From: Pedobacter sp. PLR
Lineage (GTDB): Bacteria; Bacteroidota; Bacteroidia; Sphingobacteriales; Sphingobacteriaceae
Direction of reading: 5' to 3'
Assembly: GCF_026239675.1 (NCBI RefSeq)
Contig: NZ_JAPIVQ010000003.1
Span: 434,001 to 498,000, forward strand
DNA: 64,000 nucleotides
How positions within the stretch are numbered: position 1 is the stretch's first letter; each line of letters begins with the position of its first letter. The translations under genes and the position numbers were made by a program. Positions 45,913 through 56,261 of this stretch are shown here, piece by piece. A model generated the notes under the pieces. It worked only from the letters and a program-made list of their open reading frames with translations. It did not search any database and was not told the origin of the DNA.

Positions 45913-47025
45913 TTAGATTTTAGATTTGGCATTCACAGCAGCCTCCAGTAAGCTTGCCAGCGGACTTTCTTCCAATACAAATCTTTTGGAACCAGTATCG
46001 GGCTTGAACTTCCATTTGATTAACCTGATTTTACCATCTTCGATTTCTATGCCGGTAATATCACCATCGTTAAAGCAGCAACACCCGGTATTAAAATAGG
46101 TGTTTTTGGAATATTCCAGCCTTGGGGAGGTATCACCACTAATTTTTCCTGCAATCAATTCGGCTTCCAGCTTTTGAACAACTTCCGCCTGTCCATTTTT
46201 TCTCGCTTCATCCAAACGGATATAAGTTCTTTCCAGGTGGGTCAGGGAATTAAATACAGGTTGATGGGTATGTCCGGTAATTAAAGCCATACCGGATTGT
46301 TCGGCCGTCCAGTTATACATCATCGCATTGTGCGTGGATTTCAACTGATTGTCGAAGGCTGGTGTATTTGGATTGATGCGGAGGTAAGCCTGAAAAGGGC
46401 CCCAGACATTGGAGACAAACCATTTGCTAAACCAGTTGCCGTCACTTTGAAGATCTCCCTGGTGGCCATGGGTTAAAAATATCTCCAGCGTTTTGCCCTC
46501 AACGGGGATGCGCAGAATTATTCCTTCATAGACTTTTAGCTTTTTGCCATATACTTTTTCCAGCTGGTATCCGGCAAGCGGATCATTGTCCCAATATAAA
46601 TCATGGTTTCCAAAAATTTTAAAGAATGCACCGCGCTTTAAGAATTTTGACTCCTGCTCAAAAGTCGCCTTGTTGTGTTTAAGTACACTTAATACAGGGT
46701 ATTTCCAAAATTCTTCGCTGTCGCCCAGACTGCAAAAAAGAAACTGCTCATCGTTGTAATGCTGCAATGCAGCGAGGTAGTTTTTTTCTGATAAAGCGAA
46801 ATCATCCCCGGGATTTCGGTTACCCTTGTGCTGGTCTGAAAATATAATGAGCCTGGAGGAATGCTCAAAATCAAGGATTAAACCTTGCTTTCCCTGGCCT
46901 TTGCTAATGTGGTTAAATAAGGAGGTGAGGGCTTCATGAACGCGTTTCTGTTCTGGCCGGGACGTATACTTGTTCGCCAGTCTGATCACCCGTTCCGTCA
47001 GTAGTTTTTGTAAAAATACGCGCAT
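45913..47025 (-). CDS. Calcineurin-type metallophosphoesterase
   Basis: The protein has 370 residues. The five metallophosphoesterase motifs are present in order: DxH as SDQHKG (D64, H66), GDSEEF (D102), GNHD (N140, H141), the histidine in FLTHGHQGD, and GHTH. An N-terminal extension of about 55 residues is predicted helical and basic. These enzymes use two metal ions to hydrolyse phosphomonoesters or diesters, or pyrophosphate bonds such as UDP-diacylglucosamine. The substrate here is unknown. It is a single gene read leftward. Confidence 0.9.
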   Translation of the reverse strand: MRVFLQKLLTERVIRLANKYTSRPEQKRVHEALTSLFNHISKGQGKQGLILDFEHSSRLIIFSDQHKGNRNPGDDFALSEKNYLAALQHYNDEQFLFCSLGDSEEFWKYPVLSVLKHNKATFEQESKFLKRGAFFKIFGNHDLYWDNDPLAGYQLEKVYGKKLKVYEGIILRIPVEGKTLEIFLTHGHQGDLQSDGNWFSKWFVSNVWGPFQAYLRINPNTPAFDNQLKSTHNAMMYNWTAEQSGMALITGHTHQPVFNSLTHLERTYIRLDEARKNGQAEVVQKLEAELIAGKISGDTSPRLEYSKNTYFNTGCCCFNDGDITGIEIEDGKIRLIKWKFKPDTGSKRFVLEESPLASLLEAAVNAKSKI

Positions 47026-47161
47026 GTCTGTAAAATATTTTCAATTTCATGTAACCTTCTGCCTGTTAAGGACATCTTATATTCAAATAAACAAGATCAC
47101 CCAAACTCTTCACCTTAATTGATAATATGCTTAAAAGCGTAGGTGGAACAACTATGTCTAT

Positions 47162-49627
47162 ATGAAAACGAAAATATACTACTTCTTTCCCTTGTTGCTC
47201 AGTACTTTGTTATTTATTTTTAATGAAGCACAAGCTCAGAATTCCGCAGTCGGTTCGGGAGAGATTTCAGGGAAAGTCCTTGATGAAACACAGAAAGCAT
47301 TTCCTTATGCAAGTATCAGTTTGCTAAATGCCAAAGATTCCATTTCGGTAAGAGGGACTTTAACCGGAGACAATGGTACCTACGAATTTAAAAGCATTCA
47401 GCCAGGTAAATATCTGGTATCTATTTATGTGGTGGGCTATAAAAAGATGGTTAAAGGTCCTTATCAGATTGGAGCGGATCAACGTTTACACTCCGTAGGC
47501 ATGGTTCAAATGGTGGTCGATGCGAAACAGCTGAAAGGGGTGGAGATTGTGAAACAAAAGCCGCTCATCGAAAGACAGATCGATAAAACGGTGTTGAATA
47601 TAGAAAATAGTATCCTCGCAACAGGAAATACGGCTTTGGAAATCCTGCAGAAAGCTCCGGGTGTAACCGTAGATAAAGATGGTAAAATCGCCCTGAGAGG
47701 AAAACAAGGCGTAACGGTGATGCTGGATGGAAAACCTACCTACCTTTCATCAGAGCAACTGGCCAATTTATTGCGTTCTACGGAAGGTAGCGCTATTCAA
47801 TCCATAGAGTTAATCACCAATCCTTCTGCGAAGTACGATGCTGCGGGGAATTCAGGAATTATCAATATTAAATTAAAGAAAAACCGAAATTTCGGTACCA
47901 ATGGTTCCTTATCAGCAGGTGCCGGCTATGGTACTTACCATAAAGCAAATGGCGGATTGAGCCTGAACCACAGGGAAAAGAAGTTTAATGTTTTCGGAAA
48001 TGCCGATTTCGGATTGAACAAGCGTTTTGGAGAAACAGATATTGTAAGGGTGAACAATACGGCTGCCGATCAGACTTATTTTGATCAAACCAGCCATTCG
48101 GTTAGCACCAGGAAAAACGGGAACTTTAAAGCAGGAATGGACTATTTTATCAATGACAACCATACCCTCGGCTTCTTTGTAAATGGATACCGTAGTCACA
48201 GAAAATCTGCTTCAGATGTGCTGACGTTAATTGGTGATCAACCTGGTAAAACAGATTCTTCGGTAGTGGCGCCAAATACGGGCTCTTCAAAATATACCGG
48301 TATTACTTATAATTTAAATTACCGTGGAACATTGGATACTCTGGGAAAGGAGATCAGTTTTGATGCAGATTATTCCCGTTACAATGGAAATGAGGACAAT
48401 GTTTTCAATAATATGTTTAAAAATTCAACAGGGCAGCCTTTAAAACCCGATTATATTTTTAGAAATGCCGCTCCTTCTACCGTGAAAATATGGGGCGCAA
48501 AAATGGATTATACCTATCCAATCAATAAGGATATGAAGTTAGATCTTGGTCTGAAGTCCAGCTTTGTGAACACGGATAATAACTTCCTGTTTGAGAATTT
48601 TGTGCAGGATCAATGGCAAAATGATGTGAACAGGAGCAACCGCTTTGTTTATGATGAAAATATCAATGCAGCCTACGCTAATTTTAAAACAAAATTCAAA
48701 AATACGACGCTGCAGGTAGGATTAAGGGCAGAACAGACCAATTCTAAAGGAAATTCTATCACTGAGAATAAAGTAGTTAAAAGAGATTATATCAATTTAT
48801 TCCCAAGTGTTTTCATCAATCAGGAGTTGTCAAAAGATCATGAGGTTGGGGTATCATATAGCCGCAGGATAGACCGTCCGGATTATGGTAACTTAAACCC
48901 TTTTATCAGCTACCTGGATTTGTATTCTTACAGACAGGGTAACCCTTTCTTAAAACCACAATTTACCAATGCTTTTGAACTTTCTTATTCCTTTAAGAAG
49001 AGCTTGAACCTGACTTTAGGATATAGCCATACCAGTGATGTGATGACCGATGTATTGCTGACCGATACCGCCAGAAAAACAATTTTTATCTCAATACAAA
49101 ATCTGGCCAAACAGGATTCTTATAACCTGAACCTCAGCTATCCTATTGCCATTACCTCCTGGTGGAGTACCAACAACAATTTAACGACTTACTACAACAA
49201 TTTCCAGGCACCTGATATTTTGGGGGCTGCTTATAGTAGCGGAAGATTATCATTTAACCTGAATACCACGCAGACCTTAACCTTAAATTCTACGACAAAA
49301 TTTGAATGGTCCGGGTATTATCAGTCGAAACAAGTCTATGGAACTTTGTTAATTGCCTCGCAATATGGTGTGGACCTGGGCGCTAGTAAGTCCTTTATGG
49401 ACAATAAACTGAACCTTAAGTTCTCCGCCAATGATGCATTTAAGCTCCAAAAAAGTAAGATAACCAGTGCTTTGCCTTCACAAAATTATGTAGTCAATGA
49501 AAGATGGGAAAGTCAGGTATTTCGCCTAACTTGTACCTATCGTTTCGGAAGTAAAGATGTTAAGGGAGCCCGTCAGCGCTCAAGTAGTTCCGAAACAGAG
49601 GGGAGACGGGTGAAATCCGGCCGTTAA
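47162..49627 (+). CDS. TonB-dependent receptor-like outer-membrane beta-barrel protein
   Basis: The protein has 821 residues. Signal peptide 1-25 (EAQAQ). A CarboxypepD_reg domain covers about 33-115 (GEISGKVLDETQKAFPYASISLLNAKD). A plug covers about 135-240 with 'VLNIENSILATGNTALEILQKAPGV' and 'GKIALRGKQGVTVMLDGKPTYL', typical of the outer-membrane beta-barrel (OMP_b-brl_3) family. A long barrel follows and ends RFGSKDVKGARQRSSSS with a basic tail. There is no SusD neighbour. The probable role is TonB-dependent import of a peptide or metal chelate. It is followed 22 bp later by a gene of unknown function. Confidence 0.85.
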   Translation: MKTKIYYFFPLLLSTLLFIFNEAQAQNSAVGSGEISGKVLDETQKAFPYASISLLNAKDSISVRGTLTGDNGTYEFKSIQPGKYLVSIYVVGYKKMVKGPYQIGADQRLHSVGMVQMVVDAKQLKGVEIVKQKPLIERQIDKTVLNIENSILATGNTALEILQKAPGVTVDKDGKIALRGKQGVTVMLDGKPTYLSSEQLANLLRSTEGSAIQSIELITNPSAKYDAAGNSGIINIKLKKNRNFGTNGSLSAGAGYGTYHKANGGLSLNHREKKFNVFGNADFGLNKRFGETDIVRVNNTAADQTYFDQTSHSVSTRKNGNFKAGMDYFINDNHTLGFFVNGYRSHRKSASDVLTLIGDQPGKTDSSVVAPNTGSSKYTGITYNLNYRGTLDTLGKEISFDADYSRYNGNEDNVFNNMFKNSTGQPLKPDYIFRNAAPSTVKIWGAKMDYTYPINKDMKLDLGLKSSFVNTDNNFLFENFVQDQWQNDVNRSNRFVYDENINAAYANFKTKFKNTTLQVGLRAEQTNSKGNSITENKVVKRDYINLFPSVFINQELSKDHEVGVSYSRRIDRPDYGNLNPFISYLDLYSYRQGNPFLKPQFTNAFELSYSFKKSLNLTLGYSHTSDVMTDVLLTDTARKTIFISIQNLAKQDSYNLNLSYPIAITSWWSTNNNLTTYYNNFQAPDILGAAYSSGRLSFNLNTTQTLTLNSTTKFEWSGYYQSKQVYGTLLIASQYGVDLGASKSFMDNKLNLKFSANDAFKLQKSKITSALPSQNYVVNERWESQVFRLTCTYRFGSKDVKGARQRSSSSETEGRRVKSGR

Positions 49628-49649
49628 GGCCATATAAAATGCAGGGTAG

Positions 49650-50303
49650 ATGATGTATACTTCTGAAAGAGATTATCATTCAACAAAATTGATAAAAAAG
49701 GGAGAGAAAGTGCTGGATAGTTCTTTTTCCAGATTTGCAGATTGGATTTTAGAAGAATTTGGATGGAAACCCATCAATATAATTTACGATAAAATTGATC
49801 CTAATGACCGGCCTAAACTGAGCCTGATCTTTGAACTTCAAGGTCAGGCATCCGTTTTTCACAATGGTACAGGTTATGATGAGGGAAAACGGAAGGCTAT
49901 TGTAGATCAGTTCAAAGCTTTCAGGAATGAAAATGGCGGGATTTCTGATAACTCAGATATCTGGGTGATTTTTCAGGAATTTGAACCAGCTGAGCAGGCA
50001 GCCTGTAATGAGAAAATTCCGCAGGAAGAAATCAATGCTTTTAAATCCCGGTTTTTAGATCAGCAGCTTTGGGAGATTGCCCGATTTGGTGCTTATACCA
50101 CATTTATCTTTGAAACAAAGGAACAGCTGACCGGTAGTAAAGAAAACGGAGTTCAGGCGGAAATCCGAAAGGAATACCTGAAGCTACTGAAATCTTATGA
50201 TGAATTTAATTATTTCAGCCTGGAAAATTTGCCCATCGTTTTTGATAACAAGGAGAATTTTGAGGAGAACTACCAGGGCAGCCGGGATCAGTTCTACAAG
50301 TAA
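49650..50303 (+). CDS. Cytoplasmic protein of unknown function
   Basis: The protein has 217 residues with no signal peptide or membrane helix. It is rich in charged residues (KLIKKGEKVLDSSFSRFADWILEEFGWKP, EQAACNEKIPQEEINAFKSRF). Predicted alternating helices and strands suggest a globular fold. I do not recognise a family. ATG codons at 49650 and 49653 are both possible starts. The spacing of 22 bp from the preceding receptor gene suggests one transcript, though the functions need not be linked. Confidence 0.7.
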   Translation: MMYTSERDYHSTKLIKKGEKVLDSSFSRFADWILEEFGWKPINIIYDKIDPNDRPKLSLIFELQGQASVFHNGTGYDEGKRKAIVDQFKAFRNENGGISDNSDIWVIFQEFEPAEQAACNEKIPQEEINAFKSRFLDQQLWEIARFGAYTTFIFETKEQLTGSKENGVQAEIRKEYLKLLKSYDEFNYFSLENLPIVFDNKENFEENYQGSRDQFYK

Positions 50304-50321
50304 ACTCATTTCATAAAAGTT

Positions 50322-50350
50322 AACAGCTGCGGGCTTAGTCCGCAGCTGTT
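50322..50350. terminator. Bidirectional terminator overlapping the DUF779 stop
   Basis: A perfect 11-bp stem AACAGCTGCGG/CCGCAGCTGTT lies between convergent genes; the DUF779 stop codon (50335-50337) is in its loop. Confidence 0.75.
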
Positions 50351-50709
50351 ACTGGTTCCAGATCTTTCAATTCCGCTTCCGTAAATAACCGGGAATGAAT
50401 TAAAAAGCCCATATCGATGGTAGATTCCAGAGAGAAACCAGCGGCTCTTCCGGCAATGACATCGAGTGTAAGCTTCGTATGCTTCCAATACTCAAACTGG
50501 TCTCCGGCCATATAAAATTTACAATCTTCAATTTCGCCGAGGCAAACATCGTTGGAGCCGACTAAAAAGCCGCCTTTTTCAAAACAGTGTGGATAGGAGC
50601 CCTCGCAACAGCCCCCACTTTGATGAAACATCAGTTCCCCATATGCTTCTTTTAATTTAGCAATTACCGCTTTGGCTTTTTCTGTCGCTTCAATTCTTTT
50701 GATTCCCAT
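50335..50709 (-). CDS. DUF779 protein linked to aldehyde dehydrogenase
   Basis: The protein has 124 residues. The family signature 'LMFHQSGGCCEGSYPHCFEKGGF' (about 26-48), with paired cysteines and histidine, and 'GRAAGFSLESTIDMGFLIHSRLFTEAE' are clear. DUF779 proteins are regularly encoded beside NAD-dependent aldehyde dehydrogenases, as here. The conserved C and H residues may bind a metal, but the role is not established. It lies 86 bp after the aldehyde dehydrogenase stop in the same direction, with a terminator hairpin between them, so read-through may control it. Confidence 0.88.
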   Translation of the reverse strand: MGIKRIEATEKAKAVIAKLKEAYGELMFHQSGGCCEGSYPHCFEKGGFLVGSNDVCLGEIEDCKFYMAGDQFEYWKHTKLTLDVIAGRAAGFSLESTIDMGFLIHSRLFTEAELKDLEPVTAAD

Positions 50710-50750
50710 GTTTAATATTTATTTGTGGATCCGATTCCCGTAAATGAAAA

Positions 50751-50782
50751 AATCCCGGATTAACAACTGTTAACCCGGGATT
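50751..50782 (-). terminator. Terminator after aldehyde dehydrogenase
   Basis: A stem AATCCCGG/CCGGGATT with an inner self-complementary GTTAACAGTTGTTAA loop is followed on the minus strand by TTTTT. Confidence 0.7.
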
Positions 50783-50795
50783 GAAAAATCAACCA

Positions 50796-52301
50796 CTAAA
50801 AGAATCCTAATTTATTTTTATCATAAGAGATCAACATGTTTTTGGTGCTGCGGTAATGATCCAGCATCATTTTATGGTTTTCTCTTCCGAAACCTGATTT
50901 TTTATATCCTCCAAATGGAGCGTGTGCAGGGTAAGCATGGTATTGGTTTACCCAGATTCTACCTGCCTGAATTGCGCGCGGTACCTGATACAGCTCATGG
51001 GCATCGCGGGTCCAGACTCCTGCACCTAATCCATATAAAGTGTCATTGGCAATTTCTATCGCTTCTTCAACTGTTTTGAAGGTGGTTACACAGAGCACAG
51101 GACCAAAAATCTCTTCCTGGAAGATCCGCATTTTATTGTGGCCTTTTAAAATGGTTGGCTCAATGTAATAACCGGTTCCCAGGTCTCCATCCAGCTTATT
51201 GGCAACTCCGCCGGTAAGCAGTTCCGCGCCTTCTTCTTTACCAATCGCCAGGTAAGAAAGTATCTTTTGATACTGCTCATTGGAAGTCTGGGCTCCCATC
51301 ATACCCGTTCTATCAAGCGGGTGTGTGATTTTTATGGCTTTGGTACGCTCAATTACACGGGCGATAAATTTATCATAGATACTTTCCTGAACGAGGAGAC
51401 GTGAGGGACAAGTACAGATTTCCCCCTGATTTAAGGCGAACATCACCGCACCTTCAACCGCCTTATCGAAAAAGGCATCGTCTTTATCAGCCACCGATTC
51501 AAAGAATATATTAGGAGATTTTCCACCCAGTTCCATCGTGGAAGGGATGATGTTTTCTGCGGCATATTGCATAATTAAACGGCCGGAAGTGGTACTGCCT
51601 GTAAAGGCAACTTTCGAAATTCTCGAAGAAGTAGCCAGTGGTTTACCCACTTCAATTCCATATCCGTTAACGATGTTTAGCACGCCGGGAGGCAATATTT
51701 CACCAATCAATTCCATCAGTACGATGATGGATATCGGTGTTTGTTCTGCTGGTTTTACTACGGTACAACATCCTGCAGCAAGGGCTGGTGCGATTTTCCA
51801 GGTGGCCATTAATAATGGGAAATTCCATGGAATGATTTGCGCAACCACACCAATCGGTTCGTGTAAGGCAATACTTACCGTATGCTCATCATGCTCGGCA
51901 ATAGACCCCTCATCAGCTCTGATGACGCCGGCAAAATACCTGAAATGGTCTACAACCAGTGGTAAATCTGCTGCCAGTGTTTCTCTGATCGCTTTTCCAT
52001 TGTCTATGGTTTCTACTGTCGCGAGGTATTCTAAATTGTCTTCTATCTTTTGTGCAACTTTTAATAATATATTGCTTCTGTAAACTGCTGAACTTTTGCT
52101 CCAGGTTTTGAAAGCTTCATGTGCGGCATCTAAGGCCAGTTCTACATCTTCTTTACTGGATCTTGCTGCTTTTGTAAATACTTTCCCATCTATCGGAGAG
52201 ATGTTATCGAAATAAACACCCTTTACAGGGGCTACAAATTTGCCGCCAATGAAATTGTCGTAATGCGATTTAAATGACGGTCTTTTTACTAGATTTTCCA
52301 T
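50796..52301 (-). CDS. NAD-dependent aldehyde dehydrogenase (AldB/ExaC type)
   Basis: The protein has 501 residues. Catalytic residues are E257 (MELGGKSPN) and C296 in [11 protein letters not shown]. The Rossmann motif 'FTGSTTSGR' lies at about 233-241, and '[20 protein letters not shown]' at about 158-177. The two-cysteine 'GEICTCPSR' form is that of acetaldehyde dehydrogenases such as ExaC/AldB used in ethanol oxidation. The paired DUF779 gene downstream and the divergent AraC regulator (52505) agree with this. It oxidises an aldehyde to the acid in the cytoplasm. Confidence 0.93.
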   Translation of the reverse strand: MENLVKRPSFKSHYDNFIGGKFVAPVKGVYFDNISPIDGKVFTKAARSSKEDVELALDAAHEAFKTWSKSSAVYRSNILLKVAQKIEDNLEYLATVETIDNGKAIRETLAADLPLVVDHFRYFAGVIRADEGSIAEHDEHTVSIALHEPIGVVAQIIPWNFPLLMATWKIAPALAAGCCTVVKPAEQTPISIIVLMELIGEILPPGVLNIVNGYGIEVGKPLATSSRISKVAFTGSTTSGRLIMQYAAENIIPSTMELGGKSPNIFFESVADKDDAFFDKAVEGAVMFALNQGEICTCPSRLLVQESIYDKFIARVIERTKAIKITHPLDRTGMMGAQTSNEQYQKILSYLAIGKEEGAELLTGGVANKLDGDLGTGYYIEPTILKGHNKMRIFQEEIFGPVLCVTTFKTVEEAIEIANDTLYGLGAGVWTRDAHELYQVPRAIQAGRIWVNQYHAYPAHAPFGGYKKSGFGRENHKMMLDHYRSTKNMLISYDKNKLGFF

Positions 52302-52504
52302 GAATATATCGTCTTTTTAATGATTTTAAAGTACATTGAATTTGATCGGGAGAAACCCGCTATTACAAACCTAAGGCATACGAGCTGCCACAGGTAGGAG
52401 GATTGTTTCATTCCATAGCATTATTGTCTCATCCTGACAACCGCTTTACAATATGATAAGTTTGAATTGAAACATTTATAAGTTAAACCAAATCCTATCT
52501 TGAT

Positions 52505-53428
52505 ATGCAGCACAGATTAAATCCGTTTGCCCTCAGCAGAGCCGAAAGTTTAAAGACACTTGTAGAAAACAGAACCGCATATACCTTGCAAAACTGTGAA
52601 TTGAATGTTTTTGAAACTTACACGGAATCTTATCAGGTACCGCTGGTGTTTAATGATTTGGTGATCACCAGTATGTTGAGCGGGAAGAAGGTAATGCACC
52701 TTTCCGGGAAAGCGGAATTTGATTACTATCCCGGACAAACGGTGATTGTACCCCCCGCATTAGGGATGAACATCGATTTTCCGGAAGCTACCAACGAAAA
52801 TCCAACGCAGTGTATCGCATTGGCCATAGCTCCCGATCAGATCAAAAACACAATAGGTTATCTCAATGAGTTTTTTCCTAAGGAAGCGGCTTCCGGTAAA
52901 TGGCAGCTGAACTTTGAGGATTGCCATTTTCAGAATAGCGAAGATATCGCCTCATTGATTAATAAAGTGGTGAGGATTTGTTCTGAGCGGTCGGGAGCCA
53001 TGGATATTCTGGCTGATCTGACCTTAAAAGAATTGCTGGTGCAGATTATGCAAAAACAGAATTTGAAAACACTGGGTTCAGATCCGGCAAATGTGAACCG
53101 CAATCCCCTGGCTTTTGTGCTCCATTATATTAAAGCCAACCTGAATGAGAAAATCAGCATCAATAATCTGACGGATAAGGCATGTATGAGTAAAGCGACT
53201 TTTTACCGTTTATTTAAACGGGAACTGGGACTGAGCCCAAATGAATTTATCCTTTCTGAAAAAATCACGAAAGCCAAACAACTACTGAGCAATCCGAAAG
53301 CGAAAGTAGCTGCGGTGAGTTATGAGCTTGGATTTAGTGATGCGAATTATTTTATACGTGCATTTAAAAAATTAGTCGGAATGACACCAGGTCATTATCA
53401 ACTCCAGGTAAATAGCGGCTTTCATTAA
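52505..53428 (+). CDS. AraC-family regulator, probable controller of the aldehyde dehydrogenase
   Basis: The protein has 307 residues. The N-terminal sensory domain (AraC_N-like) contains 'VFNDLVITSMLSGKKVMHLSGKAEFDYYPGQTVIVPP'. The C-terminal double HTH covers about 205-302: 'INNLTDKACMSKATFYRLFKRELGLSPNEF', then 'AAVSYELGFSDANYFIRAFKKLVGMTPGHY'. It is divergent from the aldehyde dehydrogenase across a 203-bp gap, an arrangement seen repeatedly for this enzyme. The inducer is likely an alcohol or aldehyde; this is inference from context. Confidence 0.88.
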   Translation: MQHRLNPFALSRAESLKTLVENRTAYTLQNCELNVFETYTESYQVPLVFNDLVITSMLSGKKVMHLSGKAEFDYYPGQTVIVPPALGMNIDFPEATNENPTQCIALAIAPDQIKNTIGYLNEFFPKEAASGKWQLNFEDCHFQNSEDIASLINKVVRICSERSGAMDILADLTLKELLVQIMQKQNLKTLGSDPANVNRNPLAFVLHYIKANLNEKISINNLTDKACMSKATFYRLFKRELGLSPNEFILSEKITKAKQLLSNPKAKVAAVSYELGFSDANYFIRAFKKLVGMTPGHYQLQVNSGFH

Positions 53429-53806
53429 TCGACAGGTTATTTTATATCGTTTTATTTTTTTTGAAAATATGTTTTATAGGTTTTGGGAATATAATGAATG
53501 AACTGAATAACAGTCGTTTATAGATTATTTATTATTTTTAATAAATCCCCGTAACAAGAAACGCTCCCGTACATATTTCATGAAAAGCTGAAGCCATCCT
53601 TCAGCTTTTTTTTGCCATTTCAGGCCGTTTTACGCAGGTATTATATTTTTGCGGGTCCCCCGTAATTATCTAAAACAGATAAAAAAAGCAACAAAACAGG
53701 CTTATTTTTACCAATTTCATTATTTATTACAGTTTCTGTTTTATATTTTGTATCATTAGCTAAGTGTTTGAACCACAGCTGAAACACCAAATAAACCAGA
53801 TATAAG
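53429..53806. other. Intergenic region with a terminator
   Basis: This stretch holds one clear terminator at 53584-53613, detailed separately, and AT-rich sequence upstream of the beta-helix gene that probably carries its promoter. A weak TATATTTTG box lies near 53749. I see no gene here. Confidence 0.6.
53584..53613 (+). terminator. Intrinsic terminator after the AraC gene
   Basis: A 10-bp stem AAAGCTGAAG/CTTCAGCTTT is followed by further T residues. Confidence 0.85.
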
Positions 53807-56173
53807 ATGAAACATTTAATGCGCGCTAAGTTTTCTTTGCGCTGTTGCCTGCTTTTAGTATTACTAAGCAGCAATTCTTTTGCTAAAGACCTCTACATCT
53901 CCGTAAAGGGGAGTGACAAAAATCCCGGAACAAAGGAAAAACCTCTTGCCAGCTTCCAAAAAGCGCAACTCCTGACCAGGAAAATCAATGAAGCCGTAAC
54001 GGTATATGTTCGTGGAGGTACTTATTACCTTTCGGCTCCCCTGTTGTTTACGCGGGAAGATGACCGCTCCCCAAAAACTGCCGTAGTTTATAAAGCCTTC
54101 GATGGAGAACAGGTGAAGGTAAGCGGAGGAAAGCCATTACAATTGACCTGGGAATCACTTTCTAATGGCATCAAAAAAGCAAAGGTAACCGCAGATGTGG
54201 CCTTTGATCAGTTGTTTGTAAATGGGAAACAACAACGTATGGCCAGATATCCTAATTACAATCCGGCGGTACGATTTTTTGGTGGTGCCTCAGCGGATGC
54301 CATCAGTCCGGAAAGGGTGAAAAGCTGGAAACATCCGGAAGGTGGTTTTGTGCATGCGCTACACCGTCATGAATGGGGCGGATACCACTATGAGATTACA
54401 GGGAAAGATGAAGAAGGAAAGCTGGCGCTAACCGGCGGATTTCAGAACAACAGACAATCAGGAATGCATGATAAATACCGCTTTGTAGAGAATATCTTTG
54501 AAGAACTGGATACTGCCGGGGAATGGTATTTCGATAAAAAGGATAAAACACTGTATTTGTATCCGGAAAAAACAGTAAATATAACCAGAGCATTGGTGGT
54601 GGTTCCACAGTTAAAATCGCTTTTTGAGTTCCGCGGAACAGCCGCTTTGCCGGTAAGAAATATCCGGATCGAAGGGATGGAACTCAGTCATACTTTAAGA
54701 ACTTTCATGGAAACTAAAGAACCTTTATTGCGTAGCGACTGGACGATTTATCGTGGTGGCGCTGTAGTGATGGAAGGTGCGGAGAATTGTGTGATCAGCA
54801 AATGCTTTTTTAATACTGTTGGTGGGAATGCCGTTTTTATGAGCAATTACAACAGGAATAATGTTGTGACCGGTTGCCATATTGCCAATGCAGGTGCCAG
54901 TGGTGTTTGCTTTGTTGGTGATCCCGGTGCTGTACGTTCTCCGCGTTTTGAATATGTACAGTTTGTTCCTTTAAAGGATATGGATCGCGAACCCGGCCCG
55001 AAAACCAATAATTATCCGGCCGGGTGTACCGTAGAAAATACCTTAATGTATGGACTGGGAAGCGTTGAAAAACAGGTCGCCGGCGTAGAGATTTCTATGT
55101 CGATGGACATTAAAGTGAGTCACAATACGATCTATGATGTTCCAAGAGCGGGAATTAACATCAGTGAGGGGACCTGGGGTGGACACCTGATTGCCTATAA
55201 TGATGTGTATGATACCGTATTGGAATCTGGCGACCATGGGGCATTTAACTCCTGGGGCAGGGATCGTTTCTGGCACCCTGACAATGCTTTGATGGGCGTA
55301 ATTGCTAAAAACAATCCTCAGCTGATTACTGCGGATGTGATTAAGCCGATTGTGATCCACGACAACCGTTTCCGTTGCGATCATGGCTGGGATATTGACC
55401 TGGACGATGGTTCCGGTAACTACCATATTTACAACAACGTTTGCCTTAATGGCGGACTAAAACTCAGAGAAGGGTTTTTCAGAACCGTTGAAAATAATGT
55501 GATCCTCAATAACTCTTTTCATCCTCATGTATGGTTTGAAAATAGTGGAGATATCTTTAGACACAATATTGTGATGCGTAATTATTATCCGATTCAGGTG
55601 AAGGATTGGGGTAAAGAAGTGGACTATAACCTTTTTCCTGATAAAGAAGCATTGTTAGCTGCTCAAAAAGCAGGTACTGATGCCCATTCCTTATTTGGTA
55701 ATCCTCAGTTTATCAACCCTGAAAAAGGAGATTATAGAGTGAAAGCGGGTTCCCCGGCATTGAAAGTAGGTTTTAAGAATTTCCCAACAGATCAATTTGG
55801 TGTAACCAGTGCCGCTTTAAAAGCATTGCTGCGGCCGGTTAAATTGCCTGTTATTGTTTCAGAAATGAAGTCTGACGGAGAGGGATATCATGATTTTCTG
55901 GGTGCAAAAGTGAAGAATCTAAATACCCTGGGCGAACGTTCTGCAACAGGTATGGCTAGCGAAACAGGTGTATTGGTGGTAGAGGTGCCGGAGAAAAGTG
56001 TATTAAATGGATTGTTAAAGGCTAACGATGTGTTGTTGATGTGCAATGGCAAAGAGATTAAAAACTGGAATGACCTGGCCACAGTTCAATCCGGTTTCCA
56101 GTTGGTACAAAAGGTTCCGGTAGCGATTTTTAGAAACCAGGCCCTGAAGAAAATGGAAATTCCGGTAAAATAA
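53807..56173 (+). CDS. Secreted right-handed parallel beta-helix protein with C-terminal PDZ (GH141-like)
   Basis: The protein has 788 residues with a signal peptide (1-26, SNSFAK). 'LYISVKGSDKNPGTKEKPLASFQKAQ' (about 28-53) is the usual opening of exported beta-helix glycan enzymes. 'LFVNGKQQRMARYPNYNP' near 145 and the helix rungs (about 280-600; 'VISKCFFNTVGGNAVFMSNYNRNNVVTGC') resemble family GH141 (alpha-fucosidase/xylanase type). The last 95 residues contain a PDZ domain (GLLKANDVLLMCNGKEIKNW). Catalytic activity is not proven. It stands alone, 17 kb from the sulfatase/SusCD locus, and could act on the same kind of glycan. Confidence 0.75.
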   Translation: MKHLMRAKFSLRCCLLLVLLSSNSFAKDLYISVKGSDKNPGTKEKPLASFQKAQLLTRKINEAVTVYVRGGTYYLSAPLLFTREDDRSPKTAVVYKAFDGEQVKVSGGKPLQLTWESLSNGIKKAKVTADVAFDQLFVNGKQQRMARYPNYNPAVRFFGGASADAISPERVKSWKHPEGGFVHALHRHEWGGYHYEITGKDEEGKLALTGGFQNNRQSGMHDKYRFVENIFEELDTAGEWYFDKKDKTLYLYPEKTVNITRALVVVPQLKSLFEFRGTAALPVRNIRIEGMELSHTLRTFMETKEPLLRSDWTIYRGGAVVMEGAENCVISKCFFNTVGGNAVFMSNYNRNNVVTGCHIANAGASGVCFVGDPGAVRSPRFEYVQFVPLKDMDREPGPKTNNYPAGCTVENTLMYGLGSVEKQVAGVEISMSMDIKVSHNTIYDVPRAGINISEGTWGGHLIAYNDVYDTVLESGDHGAFNSWGRDRFWHPDNALMGVIAKNNPQLITADVIKPIVIHDNRFRCDHGWDIDLDDGSGNYHIYNNVCLNGGLKLREGFFRTVENNVILNNSFHPHVWFENSGDIFRHNIVMRNYYPIQVKDWGKEVDYNLFPDKEALLAAQKAGTDAHSLFGNPQFINPEKGDYRVKAGSPALKVGFKNFPTDQFGVTSAALKALLRPVKLPVIVSEMKSDGEGYHDFLGAKVKNLNTLGERSATGMASETGVLVVEVPEKSVLNGLLKANDVLLMCNGKEIKNWNDLATVQSGFQLVQKVPVAIFRNQALKKMEIPVK

Positions 56174-56261
56174 AAGGTAACAATATGATTCGGTTTTAAG
56201 GATACCTGAATGGGTTTCTTTAAGTTTGGGTGTTTAATTAAGCACCCAAACCCGGATTCCG

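Noticed and set aside
51538..52083. 181-codon plus-strand frame
   Set aside because: It is antisense to the aldehyde dehydrogenase gene, which has intact catalytic motifs.
53641..53874. 77-codon minus-strand frame upstream of the beta-helix gene
   Set aside because: It overlaps the signal-peptide region of that gene and has no recognisable composition or promoter.
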